A stretch of 64,000 bases of DNA from Corallococcus coralloides DSM 2259 (GCF_000255295.1 NC_017030.1:8964328-9028327), one strand, 5' to 3'. Shown: positions 17,418-25,885, counted from the first letter of the stretch. A program made the numbers and translations. The notes: generated by a model not told the origin, from the sequence alone.

Positions 17418-18839
17418 TTACTGCGCGTCACGGATGCGGACGAGCCGCGTACCGTTCTTGTCCTGCAGCTTGACGAGCAGGTCCGAACCCATGGGGATCA
17501 TCGTCGAAACCAGGGTGCACTGGTTCGGGAAGGTGAGGACAGGCTCGGGGGCTCCCACCGTGACGGTCGCGCCCGCATCCGTCACCGTGAAGGCGAAGCG
17601 GGAGACATCCGTGAAGACGAAGTTGAAGTCGGGCGGGGCGATGTCGCCGCGCAGCACCACGACGCCTTCGCCCATCGCGGAGACGGGGCCCAGGAAGCTG
17701 TCCACCTCGGGAGCATCCGCCACGGCGAACGGCGTCCCCGTGTCGAGCGCCTGTGCCATCACGGCCGGTGCCACCGCGTGGCCGTGGTAGCGATTGTCCG
17801 ACGGGGAGAGGTAGCTGAGCATCGCGACGCCGTTGCTGGAGACGCTGATGGCGCCACCGCCGTTGTTGTTTTCGGGGAACGTGCCGACCTTGTGGGCGGT
17901 GAACGGAGAGGCGTCTGTCTTGAGCGCGTAGACGCTCCGCCCCTCGGCCACGGTGTCCAGGCTATCGCTGACGGTGAGGAACAGGCCGGGGGCGGCGCCC
18001 GCGTAGAGGATGCTGGGCGCAGGGAGATAGGTGGAGGAGGCCGACGTGGCGAGGTCGTGGACCCCCACGGCCCCGGCTGCAGGTGCAATCCCTCCGCTGG
18101 GACGCATGTAGCCGGTGAGGAGGCGCTGGCCATCCGTCACGAGCGCGCTGGCGACCCAGCCTGGGGTCGTGCCGCGATCCGCGGGAGCGAGCACGTCGAA
18201 CAGCGGCGTCGCCCCCAGCTCCACCTGAGGCCAGGTCCCCAGCGAGTACACCCCAGGCTCGTCGGTGGACGGCCAACCCCCAATCACCGTGTAGAGCGAA
18301 TACGTGGGGCCGGGCGTGACGACGATCTGGCCAGCGTTGGCCAGGCCAGGCACCGCTGCGGATTCGCCAGCCACGTAGCCCGTCTGAAGCTGGAGTGTGC
18401 CCAGCTTCGGGTCATACGTGGCGCTCGCGCACGGGTCGGGGTCCGGCGTCGGCTCCGGCTCGGTCCCCGCGTCCGGATCCGGCTCGGTCCCCGCGTCGGT
18501 CTCCGTCCCCGCGTCCGTCTGCGTGCCCGCGTCCGTTTCTGTCCCCGCGTCCGTCTGCGTGCCCGCGTCGGTGTTGGAGCCCGCGTCGGTCTCCGTGCCC
18601 GCGTCGGTGTTGGTGCCCGCGTCGTCCTCTTCGATGTCGACGACGACCTGGGTGCACTTCTCCTCGACACAGGCCCAGGCCTGGCCCGCCGGTGCCGCGC
18701 CCTGGTCGCGGCAGTCGAAGGTGTCCACACACTCCTCGCCGCAGCCCGTGCTCCCCAGCACCAGCATCACCGCCAGCAGGGTGCCCATCAGTGCCGCGTG
18801 CTTCCCCTTCTTGCCCATCCACATCGTGTTGCTTCGCAT
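17418..18839 (-). CDS. Propeller-like surface lipoprotein, paralogue 2 (has lost its riboswitch)
   Basis: A 473-residue lipoprotein (lipobox GSTGC, Cys 33) with the same Cys-rich module as its paralogues (CGEECVDTFDCRDQG, CVEEKC). A longer repeat linker (DAGTETDAGTQT type, about eight units plus an Asp/Pro/Glu tail) follows, then the beta-rich domain ending LLVKLQDKNGTRLVRIRDAQ. It is closest to paralogue 3 over the domain (TYDPKLGTLQLQ, SLGTWPQVELGATPLFDVLAPADRG). Unlike paralogues 1 and 3 it has no jelly-roll partner downstream and no working riboswitch; only remnants lie at 18910-18990. It may be expressed by read-through from the DUF4177-like gene or be poorly expressed. Confidence 0.72.
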   Translation of the reverse strand: MRSNTMWMGKKGKHAALMGTLLAVMLVLGSTGCGEECVDTFDCRDQGAAPAGQAWACVEEKCTQVVVDIEEDDAGTNTDAGTETDAGSNTDAGTQTDAGTETDAGTQTDAGTETDAGTEPDPDAGTEPEPTPDPDPCASATYDPKLGTLQLQTGYVAGESAAVPGLANAGQIVVTPGPTYSLYTVIGGWPSTDEPGVYSLGTWPQVELGATPLFDVLAPADRGTTPGWVASALVTDGQRLLTGYMRPSGGIAPAAGAVGVHDLATSASSTYLPAPSILYAGAAPGLFLTVSDSLDTVAEGRSVYALKTDASPFTAHKVGTFPENNNGGGAISVSSNGVAMLSYLSPSDNRYHGHAVAPAVMAQALDTGTPFAVADAPEVDSFLGPVSAMGEGVVVLRGDIAPPDFNFVFTDVSRFAFTVTDAGATVTVGAPEPVLTFPNQCTLVSTMIPMGSDLLVKLQDKNGTRLVRIRDAQ

Positions 18840-18913
18840 CCGCGTCCTCGCTCCTTGCCCGTGAGCCTTGATGGCGAACGGGTATCGGTGGCGAGGAGGA
18901 CGGTACGCGGAGT

Positions 18914-18986
18914 CACTGACGCGGGCAGCGACTCAACTCGCGGAAGCGGGAAGGCATCGCTGATGGGCGGGACGATGGCGCCCAGT
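18914..18986 (-). promoter_or_regulatory. Decayed promoter and cobalamin riboswitch remnant
   Basis: On the minus strand this leader aligns by eye with the riboswitch I leader. GCCATCGTCCCGCCC, then CGATGCCTTCCCGC, match GCCATAGTCCCGCCC, then CGATGCCTTCCCGC. A GCGAGT, AGTCGCTGCCCGC and GTGA series (18914-18945) stands where the B12 core should be. The GGGAACCCGGTG arm, the variable hairpin and the closing AGTCCGAAGACCTG block are missing. The -10-like TAGTCC has become TCGTCC. It therefore looks like a formerly functional B12-controlled promoter that has lost both signals. Confidence 0.65.
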
Positions 18987-19319
18987 TCAAGGTTCACGCG
19001 GCGTGGGTCCGGCGCGGCGGTCGCGCATCAGCACGTAGCGCCGCGTGCTGCCGTCCACGACGACGGTGGACACCACGCGCCAGCCCTCCGCCCCCAGGCG
19101 CTGGAGCTCCGCGAGGTCCTCGTCCGGGCCCTCGCGCTTGACGAAGGTGTACTCGTACGCCGGTGCAGGCGGAGGCGAGGGCGGCGGAGGTGCTTCCTTC
19201 GGTGGCGCGGCCCGCGGGCGGGACGTCTGGGCCCAGACCGCCGAGGGCACGAGGAACGGAGCAGCCGCGCCGAGCAGGACGCCCAGCAGCACGACGAGTG
19301 AGGCAAGACGACGATTCAT
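18987..19319 (-). CDS. Exported protein with DUF4177-like domain
   Basis: A 110-residue protein: a signal peptide of about 30 residues (SLVVLLGVLLGAAAPFLVPSAVWAQ), a Pro/Ala-rich linker, and a C-terminal stretch YEYTFVKREG, LAELQRLGAEGWRVVSTVV, RRYVLMRDR. The WRVVS after a GAEG turn is the hallmark of small DUF4177-type domains. Function is unknown; the domain is periplasmic if the signal is cleaved. Its stop codon lies inside the decayed promoter of paralogue 2, so this gene now sits where the lost -35 element would be. It sits between the two surface-lipoprotein units on the same strand. Confidence 0.7.
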   Translation of the reverse strand: MNRRLASLVVLLGVLLGAAAPFLVPSAVWAQTSRPRAAPPKEAPPPPSPPPAPAYEYTFVKREGPDEDLAELQRLGAEGWRVVSTVVVDGSTRRYVLMRDRRAGPTPREP

Positions 19320-19462
19320 GAAGGCACACCCGGGGGAGGGACAGCGGGCATGTAATGCCGCCACCCCCACCCCGGAAGCCTCGCGCGGCCCGGACGCGCG
19401 GTATGGGCCCGCGAGAACGCCGGGACCGTCCGCTGGAGAACGGCCCCGGCGCTCGCGTGCGA

Positions 19463-20140
19463 CTACGGCAGCTGCACGCCGTTCACCACGGCGACGGCAT
19501 CCAGGTCGAAGCCGCCGCTGGTGCCCGCGTAGCCGTTGGCGCCCGAATCGCGGATGCGCACGAAGCGGGCACGGGTGAGGCCCACGTCCGCCAGGTCGAA
19601 GCCGTCCCCGCCCGCCACGGCCGGGTCGGTGGCGGGGATGCCGTTGGAGGGGTGCGAGTACACGGGCGTGACGCCCGCGCAGCCCGGGTAGTCGTTCGCC
19701 ACGTCGGAGGACGCGCACGGGAACTCGTGCCACGTGACGCCGTCATCGCTGACGGCCACCACGCCCGTCTCCGCGAACGGCTTGCCGCTGGGCTTGATGA
19801 ACGCGTTCTCGAAGACGAGCAGGTCCACGCCCGGCCCGTCCGTGACGGCGATGTCCGTGAACTCCAGGACGATGACGCCGTTGCGCCCGAGCGACAGCAC
19901 GTCCAGCGAGCCCGACGACGCGCCATCCCCTTGCGGTGCGCCCAGCACGATGCCCGGCAGCTGGCTCTGACCGAACCCGGCACCGGTGCCTGGAGAGAAG
20001 GACACGATGCGGTCCGCGAACGGGTCACCCACCAGCGGCTGTCCCTGCACGGAGTCCTGCGAATCCTCGCCGCCGCACGCCACGGCGAGCAGCGCGGTGA
20101 AGCCCAGCGCGAACGACTTCGGAAGAAGGGTCTTCTTCAT
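19463..20140 (-). CDS. Surface lipoprotein with jelly-roll-like VFENAF domain, second copy
   Basis: A 225-residue lipoprotein (start MKKTLLPKSF, lipobox LAVAC, Cys 22). The domain repeats the landmarks of 14925-15698 nearly block for block: DPFADRIVSF, GAGFGQSQLPGIVLGAP, GSLDVLSLGRNGVIVLEFTD, GPGVDLLVFENAFIK, VSDDGVTWHEFPC, YPGCAGVTPVY, DLADVGLTRARFVRIRD and GGFDLDAVAVVNG. It lacks the Asp-Ala-Gly linker of its paralogue. ATG 20140 is preferred because GGTGA lies 8 bases upstream; a GTG at 20152, overlapping the previous stop as GTGA, is the alternative. It is the second gene under riboswitch II. Confidence 0.75.
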   Translation of the reverse strand: MKKTLLPKSFALGFTALLAVACGGEDSQDSVQGQPLVGDPFADRIVSFSPGTGAGFGQSQLPGIVLGAPQGDGASSGSLDVLSLGRNGVIVLEFTDIAVTDGPGVDLLVFENAFIKPSGKPFAETGVVAVSDDGVTWHEFPCASSDVANDYPGCAGVTPVYSHPSNGIPATDPAVAGGDGFDLADVGLTRARFVRIRDSGANGYAGTSGGFDLDAVAVVNGVQLP

Positions 20141-20148
20141 GGGCGTGC

Positions 20149-21600
20149 TCACCGGAACTGCGGGGCCTGCTGGATGCGGACCAGGCGCGCGCCGTTCTTG
20201 TCATCCACGCCGACGAGCAGGTCCGAACCGATGGCGGTCATGCCGGTCACGCTCGTGCACTGATCCGCGTAGACGAGGACCGGCTGGCGGGCGCCAACGG
20301 TCACGGTCGCGCCGGCATCCGTCACGGTGAAGGCGAAGCGCGAGACGTCCGTGCCGGCGAAGTTGTAGTCGGGCGGGACGTAGTCACCGCGGAGCACGGA
20401 CACGCCCTCGCCGTGGCCCGAGGCCGCGACGAAGTTGGAGCCCACGTCGAGCGCGGGCGCATCCGCCACGGCGAACGGCGTGCCGGACCTGAGCGCCTCG
20501 GTGATGGCCGCCGGGGCCACCGCGCGGCCCTCGTTGAGGAAGGTGTCGTCGGAGAAGTAGCCGATCATCGCGACGCCGTTGGTGGACACGGCGGTGAAGC
20601 CGCTGCCGCCCGTCTCAGGCGGGAGCGTGCCCACCTTCAGCGAGGTGAACGGCGAGCTGTCCGTCTTCAGCGCGTAGACGGCCAGACCGGCCGACACGGT
20701 GTCGAGCCCACCGCCATTGATGAGGAACGCGCCCGGCACGACGCCCGCGGAGAAGTTGCTCGGCGCGGAGACGTAGGTGGAGCTGGCGGGCGTGGAGACG
20801 TCATACACACCCACGGAGCCCGGGAAGCCCGCGCCGGACTTCGTGTAGCCGGTGAGGACGCGCTGGCCATCCGTCTCCACGAAGGGGCTGAGGAAGAGCG
20901 AGGCGGAGGGGCCCCGGTCGGCGGGAGCGGCCACGTCGAACAGCGGCGCCGCGCCCAGTGACACCTGCGGCCACGTGCCCAGCGAATACAGCGCATGCGG
21001 GCCGGAGTAGCCGTCCGACACCACCGTGTAGAGCGAGTACGTGGGACCGGGCGTCACGCCCACCGGGCCCGCGGCCGCGGGAAGCGACGCGGCCTCACCG
21101 GCCACGAAGCCCGACTGGAGCTGGAGCGTGCCCAGCTTCGGGTCGTAGGTCGCGACCTCGCACGGATCCGAGCCCGCGTCGGTCTCCGTGCCCGCATCCG
21201 TCTCCGTGCCCGCATCGGTGGTCGTACCGGCGTCGGTCTCCGTGCCGGCATCCGTGGTCGTGCCTGCGTCCGTGGTCGTACCGGCGTCGGTGCCCGTGCC
21301 TGCATCGGTGCCCGTGCCTGCATCCGTGGTCGTACCGGCGTCGGCGCCCGTGCCTGCGTCCGTGGTCGTGCCGGCATCGGTCTCCGTGCCGGCATCCGGC
21401 ACGGGGACGGACGTCAGCTCGCACTTGTTCTCGGCGCAGATGTAGCTCTGTCCCGCGGGGGCGGCGCCTTTGTCGCGGCAGTCGAAGTCATCGACGCACT
21501 CATCGCCGCAACCCGTGCTGGTCAGCGCCATCGCAAGGGTCGTCAGCGCCCACGCGAAGCCCTTGAGTCCCCGCCCCGTCATCATCCGCTCTGTCTTCAT
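20149..21600 (-). CDS. Propeller-like surface lipoprotein, paralogue 3 (cobalamin riboswitch-controlled)
   Basis: A 483-residue lipoprotein (lipobox TSTGC, Cys 31). It has the Cys-rich module CGDECVDDFDCRDKG with CAENKC, then the longest linker of the three paralogues, about 13 units of six residues (TETDAG, TTTDAG, TGTDAG), encoded by an 18-base minisatellite at about 21175-21400. The beta-rich domain ends LLVGVDDKNGARLVRIQQ. ATG 21600 is chosen for the signal peptide it gives and the GGGAGC ribosome site; the longer open frame upstream crosses the riboswitch and is not coding. The first gene after riboswitch II, with a jelly-roll-like gene downstream. Confidence 0.75.
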   Translation of the reverse strand: MKTERMMTGRGLKGFAWALTTLAMALTSTGCGDECVDDFDCRDKGAAPAGQSYICAENKCELTSVPVPDAGTETDAGTTTDAGTGADAGTTTDAGTGTDAGTGTDAGTTTDAGTTTDAGTETDAGTTTDAGTETDAGTETDAGSDPCEVATYDPKLGTLQLQSGFVAGEAASLPAAAGPVGVTPGPTYSLYTVVSDGYSGPHALYSLGTWPQVSLGAAPLFDVAAPADRGPSASLFLSPFVETDGQRVLTGYTKSGAGFPGSVGVYDVSTPASSTYVSAPSNFSAGVVPGAFLINGGGLDTVSAGLAVYALKTDSSPFTSLKVGTLPPETGGSGFTAVSTNGVAMIGYFSDDTFLNEGRAVAPAAITEALRSGTPFAVADAPALDVGSNFVAASGHGEGVSVLRGDYVPPDYNFAGTDVSRFAFTVTDAGATVTVGARQPVLVYADQCTSVTGMTAIGSDLLVGVDDKNGARLVRIQQAPQFR

Positions 21601-21767
21601 CCGCGACTGCTCCCTTGCATCGCCCCCACGGGCGAGGTGAATCCAAGGGGCATGGACGGAGAGCGGACCGCGCACGAGGGACACGTCAGGACACGACACG
21701 CCGCGCGAGCGGAAGACCTCCGTCACCTCCCCTCGGAGGCTCCGGTCTGGCCATGCCCGGAGGCATG

Positions 21768-21960
21768 GGTCGTGGCAGGTCTTCGGACTCACAGGCGCGG
21801 GAGGCCCCCATCGGGTCACCCACCTACTGGCCGTCGCTTCCCAGCCCATTCAAGAGCCAGTGCTTGCGAGGACGGCGTTCGTTCCTGATCACCGCTGCGG
21901 GGCAGTCCCGGATTCACACCGGGTTCCCTTTAAACGCCGCACCGTGCGGATGCGGCGTAC
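21768..21960 (-). promoter_or_regulatory. Cobalamin riboswitch II
   Basis: On the minus strand, a 5' hairpin with CGCATCCGCAC/GTGCGGCG arms (21939-21958) is followed by GGGAACCCGGTG (21917-21928), AATCCGGGACTGCCCCGC, AGCGGTGA (21891-21898), a long variable region of about 90 bases, and the closing block AGTCCGAAGACCTGCC (21776-21790). Core blocks are nearly the same as in riboswitch I, but the variable arm is much longer. A small hairpin, CCATGCC/GGCATGG, lies just downstream (21751-21768). About 170 bases of leader separate the aptamer from ATG 21600. Confidence 0.93.
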
Positions 21961-21974
21961 CAACGACGGGCGCT

Positions 21975-22003
21975 GGAGTATGGCGGACGACAGGGCTTGT
22001 CAA
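21975..22003 (-). promoter_or_regulatory. Promoter of riboswitch II unit
   Basis: On the minus strand, TTGACA (21998-22003), a 17-base spacer and TACTCC (21975-21980). It lies in the short gap after the BtuG-like gene stop (22023) and immediately before the aptamer, so the unit has its own start of transcription. The -35 is a perfect sigma-70 consensus. Confidence 0.72.
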
Positions 22004-22022
22004 TACAAGCAGGGCCAATGCC

Positions 22023-23630
22023 TCACGGCACCGCGACGATGTCGATGGCATTGGAGATGCCGCGACGAGGGTCCACCGGGCACGCATCCAGCGCAGGGCC
22101 CATCGCTTGCGGCGTGGAGTTGCCGCGCCGCTCGACGAACTGGCCATCGCGCACCTCCACCACGAACACGCGGCCCGCGTTCACGTCCGTGACGTACACG
22201 GCATTGCCTACCACCGCGAGCCGTCCGCCCACGGCGAGGTCGCAGCCGTTCTCCGGCCCTCCCGTGCAGCCCGGCGACAGCGCATACGACGCCACGGGCT
22301 TGTCATCCTTCACCAGCACCAGCCCCGTGGCCCGCACCGCCTTGGCCTGGTAGCCGCTCGCCGTGTCGAACACTGCCTCCCCCAGACAGCTCACCACCAA
22401 CTGGTTACCCACCGCCTGCACGTCGCCCGCGTTGAGGCAGTCCTTCGCGCCCAGGTCGATGGCATGCACCCCACCATCCGCCGGGTCGATGCGCGCGAGC
22501 ATCCCGGGCCCGTTGGGCAGATAGTCATTCGCGGGATTCAGGTTGGTGAGCGCGACGTAGACGCCCGCGTCCACGGACACCGCCGCGTAGGGAAGCGCCA
22601 TCGTCGTCCCGCCGTCGAAGGACTTCAGGTCCAGGCCGGTGAGCGGAACGGTGTCCACGAGCCGGGGCTTCTCCGGGTCGCTCACGTTGACGCGAGCCAC
22701 GGCGTTGCCCTGCTTGAAGTCGGAGCCGGCCGTGCCGAACAACGGGATGTAGAACGTGTCGCCGCGCTTCGCGATGACCTGCGGGCTGGTGTTCGCGCCC
22801 AGGTTCACCTGCCCCACCGTGCGCAGTCCCAGTCCCCCGCCCTGTGCGGCCCCTTCCCGCTTGAGCACCTGGAGCGTGTTGTTCACCGAGTCGAGGACAT
22901 ACACATACGGAGGATCCACGAGGATGTCATTGGGCGAAGCCGCCACCGCGCCCAGCGAGTCCTCCTCCGCCACCGTCCCCAGCGCACCCGCACGAGCCTG
23001 CGACAGCACCGAGCGCGCCGCGTCCGCCGCCAGCACCACGCCATCCCAGGCCGCCAGCGCCTGCACACCCGAGCCGAACTGCCGCCGGGGCCCCATCCGG
23101 TCCGTCCCCGCCTGGATGCCCACCAACTGCCCGTTGGTGTAGCAGGCCGTCACCACGTCATACATGCACCGGCCCGAGTGGCAGGACTGCACGTCCGGGC
23201 ACACCGCGCCGCAAGCGCCACAGTTGAGCGGATCATTCGCGAGCACGACGCAGCTGTCCCCGCACCGCTCGGCACCGGCGGAGCATCCCTCGCGGCAGGT
23301 GCCGGATTCGCAGACCTGGCCGGACGGACACGCGGCGCCGCAAGCGCCACAGTTCAGCGGGTCGCTCGCGAGCGCGACGCACGCGTCACCACACGTCTCC
23401 GTGCCCGGCTGGCAGCCGCACACGCCCGCCTGACATGTCTCCCCTGCCCCGCACGCGGTGCCACACGCGCCACAGTTCGACGGGTCGCCCTGGAGGTCCA
23501 CGCATTCGGCGCCGCAGACGCTCAGGCCGGACGTGCACAGGACCTTCTCCTCCGGGCAGCCGGTGAGGAGCGCCACCGCCAGGACCGACAGCAACAGCGC
23601 GAGCCGAGCATCAGGGAGGGGACGCGACAT
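22023..23630 (-). CDS. Cys-rich BtuG-like beta-propeller lipoprotein
   Basis: A 535-residue lipoprotein (lipobox ALLTGC, Cys 25). Three or so Cys-rich repeats of about 33-40 residues follow (pattern CGxxCVxLxxDPxNCGACGxxC, to about residue 160). The remaining 370 residues are beta-rich with propeller-like blocks: LAAWDGVVLAADAARSVLSQ, ASPNDILVDPPYVYVLDSVNNTLQVL, NVSDPEKPRLVDTVPL, and VVGNAVYVTDVNAGRVFVVEV. The order after a BtuB-type receptor in a B12-regulated unit matches the Bacteroides BtuB-BtuG arrangement, where BtuG is a surface propeller that captures B12. The Cys-rich N-terminal module is an addition not known to me in BtuG. Its start overlaps the end of the receptor gene by 20 bases. 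Confidence 0.78.
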   Translation of the reverse strand: MSRPLPDARLALLLSVLAVALLTGCPEEKVLCTSGLSVCGAECVDLQGDPSNCGACGTACGAGETCQAGVCGCQPGTETCGDACVALASDPLNCGACGAACPSGQVCESGTCREGCSAGAERCGDSCVVLANDPLNCGACGAVCPDVQSCHSGRCMYDVVTACYTNGQLVGIQAGTDRMGPRRQFGSGVQALAAWDGVVLAADAARSVLSQARAGALGTVAEEDSLGAVAASPNDILVDPPYVYVLDSVNNTLQVLKREGAAQGGGLGLRTVGQVNLGANTSPQVIAKRGDTFYIPLFGTAGSDFKQGNAVARVNVSDPEKPRLVDTVPLTGLDLKSFDGGTTMALPYAAVSVDAGVYVALTNLNPANDYLPNGPGMLARIDPADGGVHAIDLGAKDCLNAGDVQAVGNQLVVSCLGEAVFDTASGYQAKAVRATGLVLVKDDKPVASYALSPGCTGGPENGCDLAVGGRLAVVGNAVYVTDVNAGRVFVVEVRDGQFVERRGNSTPQAMGPALDACPVDPRRGISNAIDIVAVP

Positions 23631-25605
23631 GGGAGTCCTCGGAGGTTGAAGGGTCGAGCGCCACGGAGAGCGTCACGTAGGCAGCGCGGCCGGGCAGCGG
23701 CATGCCGGTGTAGTCGGCGGTCCGCACATCGAGCAGGTTCTTCACGTCGAACGACACGGTGAGGTCCGGCCGGTGCAGGAAGGTGCTGGAGGCCCCCACG
23801 CTCACCCAGGTGCGTGAAGGCAGGGACAGCCGCGCTTCGCCCACGCGGTTGATCAACTGCGCGGACTGGACAAGCACCTCCGTGCGGCCGTTGAGCCAGT
23901 CCGGCCCCACGCGCAGCCGGCCCACCCACTTATGGCGAGGCCGATACGGCAACTCCTTGCCGAAGTAGCGAGGGTCGCCATAGCGATTCTGCGTACGGGT
24001 CCACGCATAGCTGCTGGTGGCGGTGAACCACGCGCGAGGCCGGGCCTCCAGCTCCACCTCCGCGCCCCACACGCGAGCGGCGGCGAAGTTGTAGGGCCTG
24101 GCCAGGTTCGGCGGGTACAGCTCGTAGGCGATGAGGTTCTCGTACACCGCCGCGAAGCCGCCCGCGGTGACGCTCCAGATGTCGTCGTGCCACAGGGCCG
24201 CGGCGTCCACGGAGAGGGCGCGCTCGGGCTTGAGCTCCGGGTTGGGCAGCAGCAGGCCCTGACGGATGTAGAGCTCCAGGAACGACGGCGCGCGGTGGGA
24301 CTGGCCCGCGTTGGCGCGCACGCCGAAGCCGTGGCCCAGGTCCACGCTCGCGCCCAGCTTGGGCGACAGGAGCGAGTAGTGCCCCACGCGCTCCACGCGC
24401 ACGGAAGGCACCAGCTTCAAGCGCTCGGAGAACAGGGACAGCTCGTCCATGGCCATGACGCTCGCGCGCCACCACGACGCGGCCTGTCCGCCCACGGCCT
24501 GCGTGACGGACTCCGATGATCCGGCGAGCGTAACGGCGAGCGCATTGCGACCCAGCACCGCACGGCCTTCCAGCTCCACACCGCCCACGGTGTAGCGCTG
24601 CGCGCCGGAGTCCACGCCGGTGGTGCCCCCGGTGACATCCAGCCAGTCGCGACGGAAGAAGCCGCGAGCACTGCCCTCGCCCGTGTCGCCAAAGGGCCGT
24701 GCCCAGCGAGCGCCCAGCGACAGTCGCGTCTGGTCCTGGCGACGGGACACGGTGGGGTTCTGCACGGTGCCCGCGAGCGCGCGGTCCTCCAGCGACACCT
24801 CCGCGAGCACATCCACGCGACCGCCGCCGTCCAGGCCACGCCGGTACTTCAGGAGCGCGCCGCCGCCGCGAGCGTCGTTGCGCGTGCGCACCTCCTGCGT
24901 GAGCGGGTTGTCGTCCAGCGCGGGCAGTTCGTCCACGCGGTAGCTGAAGTCGCCCTGGGAACGGCCGCCATGCAGCAGCACCAGCGCCTGACCACCGAGC
25001 AGCGCGCCCGACGCGGCGACGTGGGCCATCACGGTGTCGAAGCTGCCGTAGGTGACCTCGCCGCTGGAGAGCAGCCGTGACGAAGGCGCGCGGGTGACGA
25101 GGTTGACCGCGCCGCCCAGTCCACCCGCGCCGTAGCGGGCACCGGCCGCGCCGCGGAGGATCTCCATGCGCTCCAGCAACGCGACGGGGATCAGCGACAG
25201 GTCCGCGACGCCGCCCGCGCCGTTGAGCGGAATGCCATCCAGGAACACGAGCACGCCATTGGACGACGCGCCGCGAACCACCAGGCTCTTGCTCTGCCCG
25301 TAGCCGCCGGAGTCCTGCACGACGAGGCTCGCGGATCCACCGAGCAGTTCCGCTGTGTCGCGCGCTTCGCCCGCGCGCTCGCGGGCATCGATGACGGTGA
25401 TGGCGCCGGTGGGGTCGCGGCGTCGAGCGGAGTCGACGGGGGCTTCGGGGACCTCCTTGCCGATGACCTCCACGGTGGGGAGGACGAACTCAGGAAGCGG
25501 CGGCTCGCTGGCCTCGGGCGCAGGCGTCTCCTGCCCGGCCCGGGCCAGTCCCTGGAAGCTGAGCACCAGACCGACGACGGTCCGGGCGAGAAGCGAGCGC
25601 CGCAT
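23611..25605 (-). CDS. btuB: TonB-dependent receptor, BtuB-like (corrinoid uptake)
   Basis: A 664-residue outer-membrane receptor. It has a signal peptide (MRRSLLARTVVG to about ARAG), a possible TonB box around PTVEVIGKEV, and a plug domain (about 60-170) with ITVIDARERAGEARDTAELL, LVVRGASSNGVLVFLDGIPLNGAGG, IPVALLERMEILRG and GAGGLGGAVNLVTR. A beta barrel with repeated aromatic strands follows, ending in FDVKNLLDVRTADYTGMPLPGRAAYVTLSVAL. A 12-residue polar tail extends past the usual aromatic end. Its length is close to E. coli BtuB (about 600). Riboswitch III 60-odd bases upstream and the BtuG-like gene downstream support cobalamin or another corrinoid as the ligand, passed inward with TonB energy. 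The inner-membrane BtuCDF transporter is not in the window. Confidence 0.88.
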   Translation of the reverse strand: MRRSLLARTVVGLVLSFQGLARAGQETPAPEASEPPLPEFVLPTVEVIGKEVPEAPVDSARRRDPTGAITVIDARERAGEARDTAELLGGSASLVVQDSGGYGQSKSLVVRGASSNGVLVFLDGIPLNGAGGVADLSLIPVALLERMEILRGAAGARYGAGGLGGAVNLVTRAPSSRLLSSGEVTYGSFDTVMAHVAASGALLGGQALVLLHGGRSQGDFSYRVDELPALDDNPLTQEVRTRNDARGGGALLKYRRGLDGGGRVDVLAEVSLEDRALAGTVQNPTVSRRQDQTRLSLGARWARPFGDTGEGSARGFFRRDWLDVTGGTTGVDSGAQRYTVGGVELEGRAVLGRNALAVTLAGSSESVTQAVGGQAASWWRASVMAMDELSLFSERLKLVPSVRVERVGHYSLLSPKLGASVDLGHGFGVRANAGQSHRAPSFLELYIRQGLLLPNPELKPERALSVDAAALWHDDIWSVTAGGFAAVYENLIAYELYPPNLARPYNFAAARVWGAEVELEARPRAWFTATSSYAWTRTQNRYGDPRYFGKELPYRPRHKWVGRLRVGPDWLNGRTEVLVQSAQLINRVGEARLSLPSRTWVSVGASSTFLHRPDLTVSFDVKNLLDVRTADYTGMPLPGRAAYVTLSVALDPSTSEDSHVASPP

Positions 25606-25667
25606 GCTCCGCCTTCCGCTCCCTCCGTCGAAGAGAGAAGGCCTCGCGACAGCACCGCTGCCGCACC

Positions 25668-25885
25668 CCTGGGCAGGTCTCCTGGCTGACGGGCTCCAGA
25701 CGTGGGCGCACGCTGCGCCCTTCTGGAAGGAAGCCTCCACCTTCCCTTCGCATCCGCTGACGCGAAAGTGGTGACAGCCGAGGCTTCCGGCCCTGGACCT
25801 CAGGGCAACCCGTTCACAGTGGCGGGACCGCGCCGGACTCGCACCGGCTTCCCTCTTGAAGGCCCGGCATGGGCACCCAAGGGCC
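25668..25885 (-). promoter_or_regulatory. Cobalamin riboswitch III (btuB leader)
   Basis: On the minus strand: GGGAAGCCGGTGCGAGTCC (25839-25857), GGCGCGGTCCCGCCACTGTGA, a long variable region with a TTCCGG/CCGGAA-type arm, and the closing block GTCAGCCAGGAGACCTGCCC (25671-25690). This is the more canonical form (GCCACTGTGA, GGAGACC) than riboswitches I and II. The leader is short: a stem of GAAGGC (25637-25642) with GCCTTC (25611-25616) would cover the GGAAGG ribosome site just before ATG 25605, so control is probably at translation initiation. Confidence 0.93.

Noticed and set aside
21175-21400. 18-base repeats as a CRISPR or intergenic satellite
   Set aside because: They keep the reading frame and encode the TDAG linker of a lipoprotein.
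20149-21849. Longer start for propeller-like paralogue 3 (566 residues)
   Set aside because: The added part runs into riboswitch II and lacks a signal peptide; ATG 21600 gives a normal lipoprotein signal.
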